A DNA stretch of 64,000 nucleotides from Schoenobius gigantellus (Eukaryota; Arthropoda; Insecta; Lepidoptera; Crambidae). Made by a program: the position numbers and the translations under genes. Shown here in pieces: positions 45,969 to 57,033 of the stretch (within the stretch, counting starts at the first letter, position 1; each line of letters begins with the position of its first letter). The stretch is from the NCBI GenBank assembly GCA_963935595.1, contig OZ012560.1:8742001-8806000 (forward strand), given 5' to 3'. The notes under the pieces were generated by a model that worked only from the letters and a program-made list of their open reading frames with translations, was not told where the DNA came from and did no database searches.

Positions 45969-46370
45969 CAGGGATGGGGATACTTTTTCCTTCGCGTGCC
46001 AATATTTTCTTACGAAATATATGGCGGGCCAAGATATTGCATTTTTGGCTACATTTACTACTACTATTTACTGAAACACTAATTTATTTTGTACTTTACA
46101 AAATAACTATTGAAGTAAGAAAAAAATTGCAAGTAAATTAAACTTTTAAGTTAGCTGCGAACTAAAAGGTTGAAGAGCGACATAAGCTGGTTCCATTTGT
46201 GATACTGAAATTTAGAGAAAAATATGGTCACCCGAAAACCTATTACGAAAACAATTTTTCTTAGTTCTATTACTGAAAACAATTGTACGAAAACTTCACT
46301 TGATTTTTGTATGATGGTCACGGGCCGCTTCTCGGGCCGGAGATGGCCCGCGGGCCGTAGTATCCCCTTT
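45969..46370. mobile_element. hAT-type non-autonomous element
   Basis: Left end CAGGGATGGGGATACTTTTT; right side GGCCCGCGGGCCGTAGTATC CCC. The inverted ends AGGGATGGGGATACT / AGTATCCCC match. It is related to 11819-12180. Confidence 0.6.
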
Positions 46371-46375
46371 TTTTG

Positions 46376-46760
46376 GGAGGGGGGGAAAATGCATGCAGGG
46401 AAGACCGTACTTGGCCCAGGCCTACCCACTAAAAACCCCCCAACAGCTTCTCCGTCCGTCACAAGACAGGGGGAAGGGGAGTACAGCCAGGCCTTGTTCC
46501 CGCTGACCCCTTGCCTGTGAACTGTCCGTTGCAGGACTCACCGTCTGGCTCTGCTGCTTAGTGGAGCGGCACGTGTACTGCTCTACACCCCGAAACTGTT
46601 TTATTATTGTGGTTTTCTTGCACGTGGTCCGACGCTCAGTGCGCCGGGCCCCTGGCCCGCTCAGTACGGATAACGGGTGCCCGACAGCAGATCCCACTGG
46701 ATCCACTCAACTCTGTTTTCGCATCCGCGAAAAAGGCTTACCAAATAAAAATGCCTTTAT
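46376..46760. other. GC-rich patch, transposon-like, unclassified
   Basis: A G run at about 46378-46386, then GC-rich sequence with overlapping frames on both strands that lack recognisable domains. It could be the 5' UTR of a LINE. Confidence 0.3.
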
Positions 46761-46809
46761 ACTACAGCAACAGCATGGAAATGATTGAGAGAGTGCCAAT
46801 AAGTATTAA

Positions 46810-46990
46810 CATGGTATTAACTGCCTCTAAGGTCTTGTGGTTGAGACCACTCGGTATTGATTTCGAATTTGTATTGATTGAGGTCAGGATTCTATTCCCC
46901 AGAAAGAAGATCTTTGTTTGGGTTTGGATGGTAGTAGAGCTTCTGGGTCCGCCTGGCTAGAAACACCGTCTTACCGAAGTTTGCCGACAT
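46810..46990 (+). repeat. Second-family SINE, diverged
   Basis: CCTCTAAGGTCTTGTGGTTG head, then TTCTGGGTCCGCCTGGC and CACCGTCTTACCGAAGTTTG, as in the copies at 38648 and 62650. Confidence 0.5.
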
Positions 46991-47001
46991 AATATAGTGT
47001 T

Positions 47002-47332
47002 AGTGTTGCCATCCGTCCGGATAAAGCCGGACAGTGTTTAGCTTTTTGACCTCTTGTCCGGCCAAATTGGACTGCGTCCGGCCCGGCTTTTGTTAGGCTT
47101 TTTATACTATCGTTCAATCAATCACTTCAGTCAATAGCGAACGGGCGAGCGAGACGAGATTGGCTGACTCGCTCGCAACTGTGTGTTTCATATTTTTTTT
47201 ATCAATAATCCCTTTTTAGCGTCCGGCGTATTCAAGTCTGCCTTTTAAATATGTGATTTATTCGATATTATTGACAATTTTTTTTAAATTTTCTTAATGT
47301 CCGGCTTTTTTATTTTTAGAGATGGCAACGCT
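47002..47332. mobile_element. hAT-like non-autonomous element, 331 bp
   Basis: Ends AGTGTTGCCATC / GATGGCAACGCT. The flanks ATATAGTGTT (46992-47001) and ATATTGTGTT (47333-47342) match at 9 of 10 positions. The ends resemble those of the element at 57034. Confidence 0.7.
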
Positions 47333-47724
47333 ATATTGTGTTAATCTCAGAACAATAACTAAAGCAGTGTTAATAGTTTCCGACAATTAGAGTTAAGATA
47401 ACCAGTTCCTCAGTTGTCGAGGAATCCAGGTGCAGGTCGCTTCCATTTTTCTCCTTATCGTCACTAACCATCAGGTTAGAGGAAGGCCAAGAGCTTCCTG
47501 CTATGTATAAAAAATTACAGTTATATTGTGACTATGGTATCCACAAACCTTAAGATGTTGTGAATGTTGTTCACTTAAACAATTAGCAGAACCTTTGGAG
47601 ATTCGTCGAAAGATAGTTGTTTGTAAATCAATGATGAAAATGATATTGACACGAAGTATCTTGCTTGCGTCCATTGTGATAGAAGTCTAGGTATTTAGTG
47701 CTAATCTAATTACGAGTGCTTACA
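47333..47724. promoter_or_regulatory. Upstream region of Kazal-like gene 6
   Basis: About 390 bp between a hAT-like element and the gene 6 start codon. It must contain the promoter if exon 1 is the true first exon. I see no confident TATA box or other element. Confidence 0.35.
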
Positions 47725-50700
47725 ATGGCTATTAGAAGGCATCTAGTTCTGATTTTACTAATCGTGCCGTACAATACCAACAGTCATTTAGTCGGGGACA
47801 AAAATCATTTGGTACGTCGTTTAATTAATTAAGCATCTCTATAAATCTCATTTATTTTTTTTTTTCACAAATAGTTGTGTCTTGAACTGGTAAAATAAAA
47901 TTGTATGGAAACATTGTACAGTAAGCTCCCATTAAAGCTATACATTTACACTACGAAAACCACCACTATTACGAGCGACATAAGAACGGTCCAAAGGTCA
48001 AACAGTATAGCTTGACAAGAAGGTTACTTTACATTAAATTTTTCTTGTTACAAGGAATTGCTCAATATCTTTTTTCTGTCTGTATGTAAAAAATTGATAC
48101 TATTTTTTGTTTATGTAGCCACTTGTCCTCATCTTGCCTGATGGTAAACAAAGGTGAGGACTAAGGTGGAGCGTGCCTACTCATTAAGTGCAGATTCACT
48201 CTAGTCCTGAAAAGACCCGGGTTGTAGTGAGGTAGGAACATAGAAGACGGCAAAGAATTCTATTCCTTTGCAGTACGCATTAAAAAAGTGGAAGCGAAAC
48301 GCTTCGTACTGAGCAGTGGAATTTCTACTACGTAGGGGTGGGTCTTTGCCGTTCTCCTGGTGCCTCGGTAGTAAAGGGAGATGGTGGAATAAGATCAAAC
48401 AGCTCTTGGGAACACTCTCCGAAATGTAACCTGTAAAAACTGATAAACGGGCCACTGCGCGACGATCGACTATGCGATAGAATACAGATAGGTATACAGG
48501 GTTACTTTTTATGCAGGAGCCAAACTTTGTGTGCTTGTTCAGACAGACAAACTCAAAAACTTTTACTATGGGGCCAATCTTGAAATCGCGAAAAAAAATC
48601 AGCTGTTACATACAATGTTCAACATCCATTGAACCTAAATGTATTGAACAACTGATTTTCTTTGCAAATTTGGTCCCATAGTAAAAAATTGTTGAGTTTG
48701 TTTATCTTATCAAGCTTACAAAATTTGGCTCCTGCTATAAAATTAACCCTGTGTATTTTTTTTTACTCGAGGAAGACTCTGTACCTAGGTCGCTTGCTAA
48801 GGTACCTACCTCCGTCTTAGCTATTTCTGCCGCAAAGCTGCAGTGCTTGCATTGCTGTGTTCCGGTTGATAGGGTAAGATAATGTGGCAGTGACTTTACG
48901 TGTTATGTCACAAGATTTGCTGCGAATCTCACAAGAACCACACTGGGTGACTTTTACCACTTACCATCAGGTGGGCAGTATGCCTGTTTGCCAACTTGTT
49001 TTTGTATAAAAAAAATAAAAAATCAAGAGATAGATATAGAGAAGATATACACTGAATCTGTTTTATTGATACCATATTCATAATTTTACGCCCATGCCAC
49101 AGAAGATATAATAGTACTACGTACAGAACGGCCACTCACCTCCCCGCACTCATTTCAAATACCTCACCCCACCCGGCACTTCGTTGTTGACATCACTGAC
49201 ACATAAACAAGGGCGCGCTCGATCGCTCGGGTGCGGCGACACTTCACGTTCATCGAGTAGACGCGAGCGCCGGCCGATAATAGAGATAGCGCTATGCGGG
49301 TAAAAGAGAAGGCAGTCGCTGCACTTCTCGTGTCATTTCGATTGATAGCCACGCGCTCAGCCCTACTAGATTCCACGCACACATTTGCGCGTGTACAAAC
49401 GTTATTTGCTTAAGTAGTAGTAATAGGTAATTGATTTGCGAACGTTGTATGGAGTGTCCGGGGTGTGCCCATGCCCAAGAATGGTCGCAGGTGTTTCCAT
49501 ATCTTTTTAAAGATTTTTGTTTATCAAAATTTATCTTGCCAGCTTTGACTGTTTCATTAAATTTAAGATTTAGTATACGCATTTGTGCCAAAATCAATTC
49601 ACGTTTGTTTACTATTATGAACGAACACATTGTACCTACTTGTATTTTTCGTAACTTTACGCACTAAACTTGTCTGATTTTCAGTCGGAGCTAAAAAAGC
49701 TGTGTGAACACGCGTACAGCTGCTTTCACGACACCGTCCTGATATGTGGCAAATCAGTAAACGAAGCCAGAACCTTCCTCGATCTCTGTGATCTCTACGA
49801 GTACTCTTGTGAATATAGTATGGGTAAGAATGATTTTTAAAATTTAAGGCTGCGATTTTATTTTAGTAAACTCCTGGGTACCTCTCTCTTACCTATTTCT
49901 GCCGCAAAGCAGCAGTGCTTGCATTGCTGTTTTACGGTTTGAAGGGTAAAATATGGTAGTCGCCAAACCAGAATCTGTCCTAAATCGAATAATCCAAATT
50001 ACTGGGTACCGTGACTTTACATCTTATGTAAGCAAATGACAACGTACACTGTGGTCCTTGTGGAGGTTGCAGATTTGCTGCGAATCTCACAAGAACCACA
50101 TGTACTGTGACCACTGACTTACCGGTGACTGTTACCACTTACCATCGGGTGGGTTTGCTTGTCCTGTTTCCGTACATATGAGTAGCTGAATAAAAAAAAT
50201 TGAAGAGGCGGTGGCGTAGCGTTGGTGGTTTGGTTTCTATATTGAAAACAATGCCGTTGGTCTCGGTTGCTGTACAACCGTCCACCCACCAATCCGCATT
50301 GGATCAGCATGGTGGTGTCATAGCTCATACTCTGCATGTGTTTTTTCTATGTAGGAAGGCCTGTGCCCAGCAATGGGACGTACGAGTATATAAGCTGTGA
50401 TGATGATACAATCATTAAGGAACTGCCCCCTAACCATGATCGCTTAAAACAATATTAAAACCGCACACGGAGTGGGATGGCGCTATACGCAACAAGAGCG
50501 GTGTCTCTGTTTCAATGTTGTTTTAACCTTGCTATAAGTGGTGTTAGCGTATAGCACCATCTTGCGCTCAGTGCGGTTCTAATGTACTGTTTTATGCGAT
50601 CATTGCAAACTTTTTGGGAAAGGCCTATGCTCAGCTATCATACTCGTCTTGTGGCTCAGATGGTGTTGAGAGAGGATTTCATATACGAGAATAGCAAAAC

Positions 50701-50955
50701 AACTGCCCTAATGGAAGAAGTAAATGGTATTTAGGATAGATTTTACTTTATTAAAGAAAACGAAAGAAATCTGGAAGCAAAAGGCACTATATGTTTCGAG
50801 CCCAGTTTCGCGTTTATGATTTCAAATGTCATTTACCATACATACAACGTACAGATGCTTCATCAGAGAACTGGATCGTTAATGTTGCTATTCACTAGTT
50901 TTCAGACACGTCAAGGAAGACGAGGGAGTGTGCCCTAATCCAAAGGAGTTGGTAG
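47725..50955 (+). CDS. Secreted Kazal-like protein, gene 6 (three exons)
   Basis: Exons 47725-47811, 49685-49823 and 50906-50955; 276 nt, 91 residues, phases 0 and 1. Exon 1 encodes MAIRRHLVLILLIVPYNTNS (signal peptide), then HLVGDKNHL, and ends TTG|gtacgt. Exon 2 (acceptor gattttcag, donor G|gtaaga) has LCEHAYSCFHDTVLICG and TFLDLCDLYEYSC. Exon 3 (acceptor tagttttcag) completes an Asp codon and gives SRKTRECALIQRSW and stop; the sixth cysteine is 12 residues after the fifth. ATTAAA follows at 50969-50974. It is the smallest and cleanest member, with almost no tail. P1 is His. Intron 1 holds LINE, MITE and duplicated-repeat insertions. Confidence 0.87.
48135..48480 (-). pseudogene. Jockey-like LINE C-terminal fragment in intron 1 of gene 6
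   Basis: The minus strand reads, in one of several frames, HFGECSQELFDLIPPSPF, matching HGECSEELFNLIPPSPF in the LINE at 54490-55385. The 3' end near GCAAGATGAGGACAAGTGGC follows. Frames are broken. Confidence 0.7.
48496..48752. repeat. Foldback MITE, ACAGGGTTA family
   Basis: ACAGGGTTACTTTTTATGCA GGAGCC at left and GGCTCCTGCTATAAAATTAA CCCTGT at right. GTAT flanks both sides. Confidence 0.8.
48765..49012 (+). repeat. TTGCATTGCT / CACAAG family repeat
   Basis: Near-complete copy: CTGTACCTAGGTCGCTTGCT, TTTCTGCCGCAAAGCTGCAG, TTGCATTGCTGTGTTCCGG and CCATCAGGTGGGCAGTATGC. Confidence 0.75.
49096..49467. repeat. Second copy of the ~360-bp duplicated segment
   Basis: Matches 39860-40215 throughout, with a small extra piece (TTCACGTTCATCGAGTAG region). 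It ends about 220 bp before the Kazal exon of gene 6. Confidence 0.75.
49868..50410 (+). repeat. Repeat fragment followed by a SINE-like unit in intron 2 of gene 6
   Basis: 49868-50165 is the TTGCATTGCT / CACAAGAACCACATG repeat. 50207-50410 begins GGCGGTGGCGTAGCGTTGGT and ends AGCTGTGATGATGAT, sharing the tail of the SINE family. Confidence 0.65.
50459..50577. repeat. Foldback MITE, ~120 bp
   Basis: AACCGCACACGGAGTGGGAT with GGCGCTATACGC at left, inverted to GCGTATAGCACCATC and GCGCTCAGTGCGGTT at right. Confidence 0.75.
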
Positions 50956-51231
50956 CTGGAACTGGATAATTAAACATGTTTTTGTTTTTTTCAAGGAATT
51001 ATATTACAGTTATTTGACAGTACAACAAGAGTTTTATTCGAAAAAAAGAAACACTGTTTTATTTTTTACCACGGTTTACTTTTTCTAAGAATACGGACGG
51101 CATGACGGAACAAGAGTGAAATCTGAAATGATAGATGATTCAATTTTATGACCAGTGTAAATATGGCATTGGTATGATAAAATTTCCAGAACACATAAAA
51201 TATTTGAAATTACAAAATACAATTAACTTAC

Positions 51232-51424
51232 TATACTGCCAATGACAGTTGACCTGGAACATGTGACACATATCTTCAAATGCTCCATAGCCGAAAGAAT
51301 CATCATAACCGCATACGGGCTTATGAGTTTTAATACACAGGAGGCTGAGAAAGCACCAAGGATTCAATTTTCTAGTTAAATCTTCCATAAAAGTATGCCT
51401 ATGGTTAAAGCTACGTCTGGTAGA
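51232..51424 (-). CDS. Kazal-like exon, gene 7 (partial gene)
   Basis: 193 nt; acceptor ctcttttccag above 51424 and donor A|gtaagt at 51231. Phase 0 in and 1 out, as in the family. It encodes STRRSFNHRHTFMEDLTRKL, then NPWCFLSLLCIKTHKPVCG, and GAFEDMCHMFQVNCHWQY. All five cysteines, F-x3-C and spacing are intact. The P1-equivalent residue is Lys, the only copy with a trypsin-type P1. The expected signal exon (upstream) and terminal exon (downstream on the minus strand, below 51232) were not found. It lies just beyond the 3' end of the orphan exon at 51557-51975. Confidence 0.72.
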
Positions 51425-51537
51425 CTGGAAAAGAGTAAATTACATGCGATGAAATAAATGATAGACTTCTTTTAATATATTTATATTTGACATGAAGACA
51501 ATAAGCAGAAGACATAAAAAGACAGCGTAATAGTTAC

Positions 51538-51543
51538 TTTATT
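51538..51543 (-). terminator. AATAAA poly(A) signal after the orphan exon
   Basis: TTTATT on the plus strand, 13 nt beyond the TAA stop at 51557. Confidence 0.6.
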
Positions 51544-51556
51544 GAGATGTTGACAG

Positions 51557-51975
51557 TTAATTCTTTGCTATCTCACGGGATGCTTCAGGCGGATCGTCTT
51601 CCACTAAGGGAATGGGGTCCTCCTCTTTTTTATTCTCGTTCAAATATAGATCCTTAAATATTGAACCGTATTTATGAATAGATTTGCCAAACCTCACCAA
51701 AGCATTACTTCCATCTTCATCTTCATTCACGCTTCTGTTCTTCTCAGCACGATTCACTTCAATTCTTTCCGGTAATCTAGGCCTGGACATTTTTCTGCTC
51801 AGGTTTTCAACCAGTTTCTTGGTGAGCTCCCCATTTTCTTCGACCAAATTCACCAAGTGCTCTAACGCTCGGCTATGCTCTATTAGTTTTTCTTCGATGA
51901 ACCCATCTGCTCCATTCTTTGATGGAGCGGCTCTCTTCTGCACATTCTGGCAATGAACAGCAATTCGGACATACA
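51557..51975 (-). CDS. Terminal exon of a Kazal-like gene with a long charged tail (gene 8, orphan)
   Basis: Acceptor actcatcag above 51975; phase 1 start, as in other terminal exons. The opening YVRIAVHCQNVQK parallels FYRQVDMSICKSVQ of gene 1, so HC would be the sixth cysteine. A tail of about 130 residues follows: a probable coiled coil (EEKLIEHSRALEHLVNLVEE, then LTKKLVENLSRKM), a basic stretch, NEDEDGSN, and an acidic end. It is much longer than any other tail in the cluster. No matching Kazal exon was found between 52 and 57.9 kb on the minus strand, so the gene may be incomplete, or its other exons lie elsewhere. The open frame with high coding character and a good poly(A) signal supports a real exon. 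Confidence 0.6.
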
Positions 51976-52035
51976 CTGATGAGTTAAAATAAGTGGTCTT
52001 TAACTTGCGAAGTGAATTAACTTATAAATTATTAA

Positions 52036-52129
52036 AATAAAACTACACTTTTGGGAGTTGCTCGCGTATAATTGGATTTAAACAACTTTTCAACATTCTT
52101 AGTCACACTAAAAAAGTGTAGTTTTATTA
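52036..52129. repeat. Short foldback MITE
   Basis: AATAAAACTACACTTTT at left and AAAAAGTGTAGTTTTATT at right. Confidence 0.75.
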
Positions 52130-52508
52130 AATGTGTTGTACTCGTGCAAATAAAAGACAGTATTATCTAAATTACTATTTAAAACAAAAAGCACGCCATA
52201 GGTATAGGAAATTTCACTGTCCATCATTAAGCATAATTTATTGATATTGAAAAAGGAAACAAACATCAATGCTTAATCTAAAGAAACCTACAAATGTTAA
52301 GTGTGCAGTTATAACGTGAAAATTAATCTCTTGAATTAAGGTAAGATATGCGGTACAGAAATAAACTTGATGATCGTATTAAGAGAGAAATTTAAGAGGA
52401 TTACTCGTGTTCTCCATGTTTTCTCAGTCATTATTTTTAAACAGATCGCTACAATTACAAAATGTGTTTCTTAATGCTTTTTGCTTCAACACTCTAGTAT
52501 AATCTAAG

Positions 52509-53101
52509 ATGGCGCAAGAACTTGTGCTATTGACTATTTATTTACTTTTATCGTTAATAAGTAGGTCACCTTCGGTAGCAAAACTTCCAAATAAATATAC
52601 CTACCCGTTAACAATTAGTAATGGACTTGAACTTGAACGCCTGATACCATTAATTACATTTATTTTTTATATGTTGGTTAGTAACATACATATTGGTATA
52701 AAATTACATATTGTCATTACCTTTGATATAATGAAAGCATTCTTTAGGCTGCTAGCCTGAACTTGAAGAACGGCATCCGCAAACAAAAGTAGAGCAGTTA
52801 CTAAAATCAAACATTACTATTAATATAAGTTCACAATGCCACAGATAATATAATACTACAGTACAATACTAATAAGTAATATCCTTTAAAGGATTAAATT
52901 ATTATCACATATTTATAAGATGTCTTCAAAATCACTCCAACTAGGTTCACAATAAACCTAAAAACACATTTTTAAGTATGTACTTATAAATCTATTTCCT
53001 ATATAATAATAAATATCCTCTTCACAAAAATGTCAATGTCCCCTACAGTAGGCACATATTATTCATTTGAATCTGTCATTTTTATATCGTGTCTCGAGAA
53101 A
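52509..53101 (+). CDS. Orphan signal-type exons of a possible further family gene
   Basis: Exon 52509-52560 encodes MAQELVLLTIYLLLSLI and ends A|gtaggt in phase 1. Exon 53049-53101 (acceptor cccctacag, donor AAA|gtaagg) is 53 nt and runs phase 1 to phase 0, exactly the length and phases of exon 2 of gene 9. Joined, they give a strongly hydrophobic N-terminus followed by GTYYSFESVIFISCLEK. No Kazal exon follows before 57.9 kb. Either this is a remnant, or it is an alternative 5' end for gene 9. The splice sites are good but there is no cysteine module, so the call is tentative. Confidence 0.4.
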
Positions 53102-53103
53102 GT

Positions 53104-53480
53104 AAGGTTTCAAATCGAATGCTCACCGATGGGCAGAAACTCCATTGCGTACCTCTCGTGGCTCAGACGCGGCTCTAGGAGGGATGTGAGGCTTCGGCCA
53201 CTTATAGCGGTGGTAATTGAGTACTAGGAACGCGTTATCTTGATACTTTTATGTAATTTATTAATCTATTAGGTTGAAAGATACTTATTGATATACGAAG
53301 ACAAATCTCGCCTACTCGCAATGCGCAGCCCGCCCATCAACAGAGACAAGCGCGGATCCACCGTTGTGGACACGATGGACATGCCCACAGCCCTAATAGA
53401 CTTTGATGTCACGCTTTCAAGTTCTATTGAGATCGATAGCTTGAGGATATTATATTCAATGCGTTATTAAAAAATGAATT
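53104..53480 (+). other. GC-richer stretch with two exon-like frames
   Basis: 53119-53227 (ending VVIEY stop) and 53288-53470 (containing MRSPPINRDKRGSTVVDTMD, ending LYSMRY stop) are richer in G+C than the flanks. The second has G/C-ending codons like the true exons nearby. It lacks a cysteine and a clear acceptor, so it could be a terminal exon that lost its partner, or a transposon piece. Confidence 0.3.
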
Positions 53481-54485
53481 TTGTTCAGGAGTCAGGAGCA
53501 TATGTTTTGTAAACATCTCCTTTGTAGGAGCGCAATATCGATCATGAGCGAGATTATACTTCGACTCGCGCTTGGCCGATTTTCGGTTGACTTTTACCCA
53601 TCTGTAACCGCAACCTTTTTGGGTTAGATCCGCGCCTGAACAGAGAAGACTCTCTCGATCTCCACCAATGCACACTGGGCATTTTTGAGAAACCCACGCG
53701 TTTTTGAGGAAGGCTTATTTCAAGCGGTGGAGCACTTCCTAGTGTATATGTATGTACAAAGTACAATATATGAAGAAAAAGTGCTTTGAAACTTCCATCG
53801 TTTTCAAGACACCACATGGGTGGTAAACAAATGAGCCCACCGATGTTAAATGGTTATCGTAGGAGAGTAGGCTCGTAATAGATTAACCCGTCATCTAAAG
53901 TGTCTTGCTCCTTCTCCACCTAAAAACAGAGGGGTTTCACTCCGCATTTTAGGTACGTTTGGCTGGCGAACCGACCGGGCGGTATGTGACTTGCCGCTCG
54001 GCTCGCACGCTGACCGCGTCGCACGTAATAATTGAGGTCATTTTTGTAACGATAACTGCATATCGGTGAGTGGGAACCCTGCGCTCTTATCGCCAAATCG
54101 GTATCGGGTCAGCGACGCGTAACGGAATTGGAACATTCGTGCCATGCCTTAAATTTCAATTTCCCGTGCAGTCAGATGAAGGTCGTAAGAGTAGGTAAAT
54201 TTTCATACCTAAACTTGGCTTTTTTTCGAGAGTGATCCTTCTGTACTTTAGTACTATTATTTATTCTGTGCTAAAAATAAGCTTACCTTGTTGTTGAGAG
54301 CATCTGTAGACCTACTCTCAAGCATTTCTAATCGATCGAAATTTATATTGTGATTTTTCGTCCTCTTGAGCTAGAAAATATGAGCGCCAAATTTAATCCA
54401 TATTCCATTTAGCGCGAATTGCTTCATGGTCGCTATCAGCATTGTTGTGTTCCTCAATTAGAGCTGAAATGAGGTTTTTACTATA
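53481..54485. other. Intergenic stretch with repeat traces
   Basis: Contains a short CGGCCAAGCGCGAGTCGAA trace (complement) near 53560, an arm-like fragment of the foldback at 62834 near 54310-54375, and no exon recognised. Confidence 0.4.
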
Positions 54486-54489
54486 CTTT

Positions 54490-55390
54490 TAAGGCAGAAT
54501 CTTATCATTGAGCTCAACAGGACGCTGGACCTCGTCTCCGAATGGGGCTCCAACAATCTTGTTGAGTTCAATGCTAAGAAAACACAGGTGTGCGTGTTCT
54601 CGGCGAAAAGGTCACCTCTCCTCCCCCTTCCTTCTCTTCAGGGCACAACCCTTCACACACAGAGCAACATCACCTTGCTCGGAATGAACATTCGCTGCGA
54701 TCTGAACCCCAGAGACTACATCGAATCCGTCATAACTACTGCCTCACGGAAACTCGGTGTCCTGAACAAGGTGCGTAGGTATTTTGCGCCGGACCAACTA
54801 TGCTTGTTGTATAAAACTCAGGTTAGGTCTTGCGTGGAATATTGCTCGCACCTTTGGGACGGCTCCGCTCAGTACCTCCTCGATGCTCTGGACAGATTGC
54901 AGCGTCGCGCTATTCGCATAATTGGCGATGTAGAGGCAACTAACACCCTCGAGCCTCTACAACTTCGTCGTGACATCGCCTCTCTTAGCGCCTTTTACCG
55001 AATGTTCCATGGGGAATGCTCTGAGGAGCTCTTTAACCTTATCCCTCCCTCTCCATTCCTTAACAGAAACACGCGTAAGGGCCTTCGGAGTCATCCGTAC
55101 ACTGTGTCCTCCTTTTCACACCGTACCAAGAAATTCCAAGATTCCTTCTTCTGTCGTTCATCCCACACTTGGAATTCTCTACCTGCGCACGTGTTTTCTC
55201 CATCCTACAACATGGGTTCCTTCAAAAGAGGCGTGAAAAAGCATCTTTTGGGCCGGCAAGGGGCGGGCAGGTAGGAGAGTGGATGTCGTCCCTACTCTAT
55301 CTGTCAACTCATTTGGGCCTCTTTCACCGCTTAACATCAGGCGGGAGGAGGTCATTTGCCGGGCCATCCATAATAAAAAAAAAATAAAAA
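54490..55390 (+). mobile_element. 5'-truncated Jockey-like LINE, 3' end
   Basis: The coding frame continues from about 54490 (LVSEWGSNNLVEFNAKKTQV) through LGMNIRCDLNPRDYIESVIT, VRSCVEYCSHLWDGSAQYLL and LRRDIASLSAFYRMFHGECS to a stop at 55274. This is the RT palm-thumb and C-terminal region. The 3' UTR ends in an A-rich tail (ATAAAAAAAAAATAAAAAAA) near 55373. The frame is clean, so the insertion is fairly recent. Confidence 0.88.
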
Positions 55391-56195
55391 AATTATGTTG
55401 ACCTTAGAACCCTTAAAGCTCATATATTGCTCGTAATAGTAGTGCAAAGGTAAGGCTTGACGTTTGGTCGACACACAACTAAAAATATCACCTAAAAATT
55501 GACTTTCTACAATTCTAATTCAAAAAAGGTTAATTCAACATAGGCCTCTGCGTGCACTTATTAACTTCAAACAAAATTAACTCTATTACCTGTTCGGAAG
55601 TTGGCAGAGCCTTCTCGAGAAGAACAGGCAAAAAACTCGAAAGCTCTAAGTTTTATCTCCGCTTTTTAATTACCAAAATTACAATTAGTCGTTCTATAAA
55701 TACTTCCTATTTATTTATTTCTATTACCCACTTCACAGAAATATATGGAACAGCTGACTTTTTCGAAATTTCAGACTTGGTCCCATAATAACAGTTGCTC
55801 ATTTGATTGTCTGAACAACCTCTTTAAATATTAACAGAATTATTAGAACTCCTTATATTACGGAAAAAGTTTACAGCATCTTGGATTTGTAACTTGTCGT
55901 TAATCGTATTTTAGCTTTAAACGATCAAATTCTTCAGTCGGCATATTTACATGAAATTTGATTTATAGTGAGTGAGCGTGTACCGATTGAATTACGGGAG
56001 TTGTTAGACTCTGTTATGAACTAAATTGCGTTATCAGCAATGCAGAATTCTTCACGCTCAAGAATCATTAGCTTACTTTTTATTGTAAATCAAATGTCAT
56101 TGATAACATAACACAGTATTAACGATTTTCAGTCGGTAGTAAATGACAAAACGGTCTCGAAATATTTGTCATCTCCTTGACTTATATTCATTAAA
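55391..56195. other. Noncoding stretch with MITE scrap
   Basis: About 55740-55815 resembles half of the ACAGGGTTA MITE (TGGTCCCATAATAACAGTTG). No exon recognised. Confidence 0.4.
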
Positions 56196-56520
56196 TACTA
56201 GCTGTGCCCGTGAACTACGTTTCGCCAGTAAAAATACTATATCGCTATTAAAAAAAAAAATACAATAAATAAAAACCGACTACAAAAACACTGAACAGTT
56301 AAAAAAAATAAGAATAAGACAACATCACACTTCTATATTGAAGTCAGTGCCAAACGATGATCTCCTAGAAAGTCTTAAAAACTTCAATATAGAAGTGTGA
56401 TGTTGTCTATACCTATCATTGATTTACTACCAAACGTTTGGTAGTAAATCAATGGTACCTATTCTTAAATTATTTTTAACTTTTCAGTGTTTTTGAAGTC
56501 GGTTTTTATTTTTTTGTAAA
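56196..56520. repeat. Helitron-end scrap and hairpin repeat with a perfect palindrome
   Basis: 56199-56230 is an ACTAGCTGTGCCCGTGAAC end. 56265-56515 is the hairpin unit with CATCACACTTCTATATTGAA and its complement. Inside lies a 38-bp perfect palindrome, 56417-56454, centred on AAACGTTT. Confidence 0.75.
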
Positions 56521-57025
56521 ATATGTTTTATTTTTTTATTTTTTGTGAATTTAATACCAGCTCACCTTCCTGACCTGACCTTGGACTTGAATTTAATACC
56601 AGCTTACCTTCGCTCACCGGCTCATCTTCATAAAAATCGGTCAAGCCAGTTTGGAGGAGTTCGATTACAAACACTGTGACATGAAATTTTTATATATTAG
56701 ATGAAAGTTTATATAGGTTTTGATATTTGTAAGTTTACATCACAGAACAGAAAAAACAGTTCGGTATCAAATATTCTGACTGTATAGTATGATATATTAT
56801 CTGTGCTGATACCTATTACTGCACTGCATACATCACTAAACGGGTAGATTTAAAAGCAACATTTGTAACATGCGCCATCTTGCGCTTAGTAGTTGGTACT
56901 TAATACATAGTTGGCGTTTGCTTATTTACGGAATCAATCGATTATGGGCTGTTTTTATTTTGTAAGATTGAATTTGAATTGAAAAATTTCGGGACATAAG
57001 TCAGTCTATTTGATATTCTATTTGA
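56521..57025. other. Noncoding stretch, no feature recognised
   Basis: Contains DNA with CACCTTCCTGACCTGACCTT repeats near 56560-56640 related to 36110-36150, then AT-rich sequence. Confidence 0.4.
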
Positions 57026-57033
57026 CCAATTAC

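Noticed and set aside
46376..46960. Overlapping GC-rich frames on both strands
   Set aside because: No domain and no splice context; probably transposon-derived.
50658..50740. Plus-strand frame after ggctcag, as an alternative terminal exon of gene 6
   Set aside because: It has no cysteine in phase 1; the exon at 50906-50955 supplies one at the right distance.
55780..55830. C-x7-C on the minus strand
   Set aside because: Wrong spacing for the family and located in a MITE fragment.
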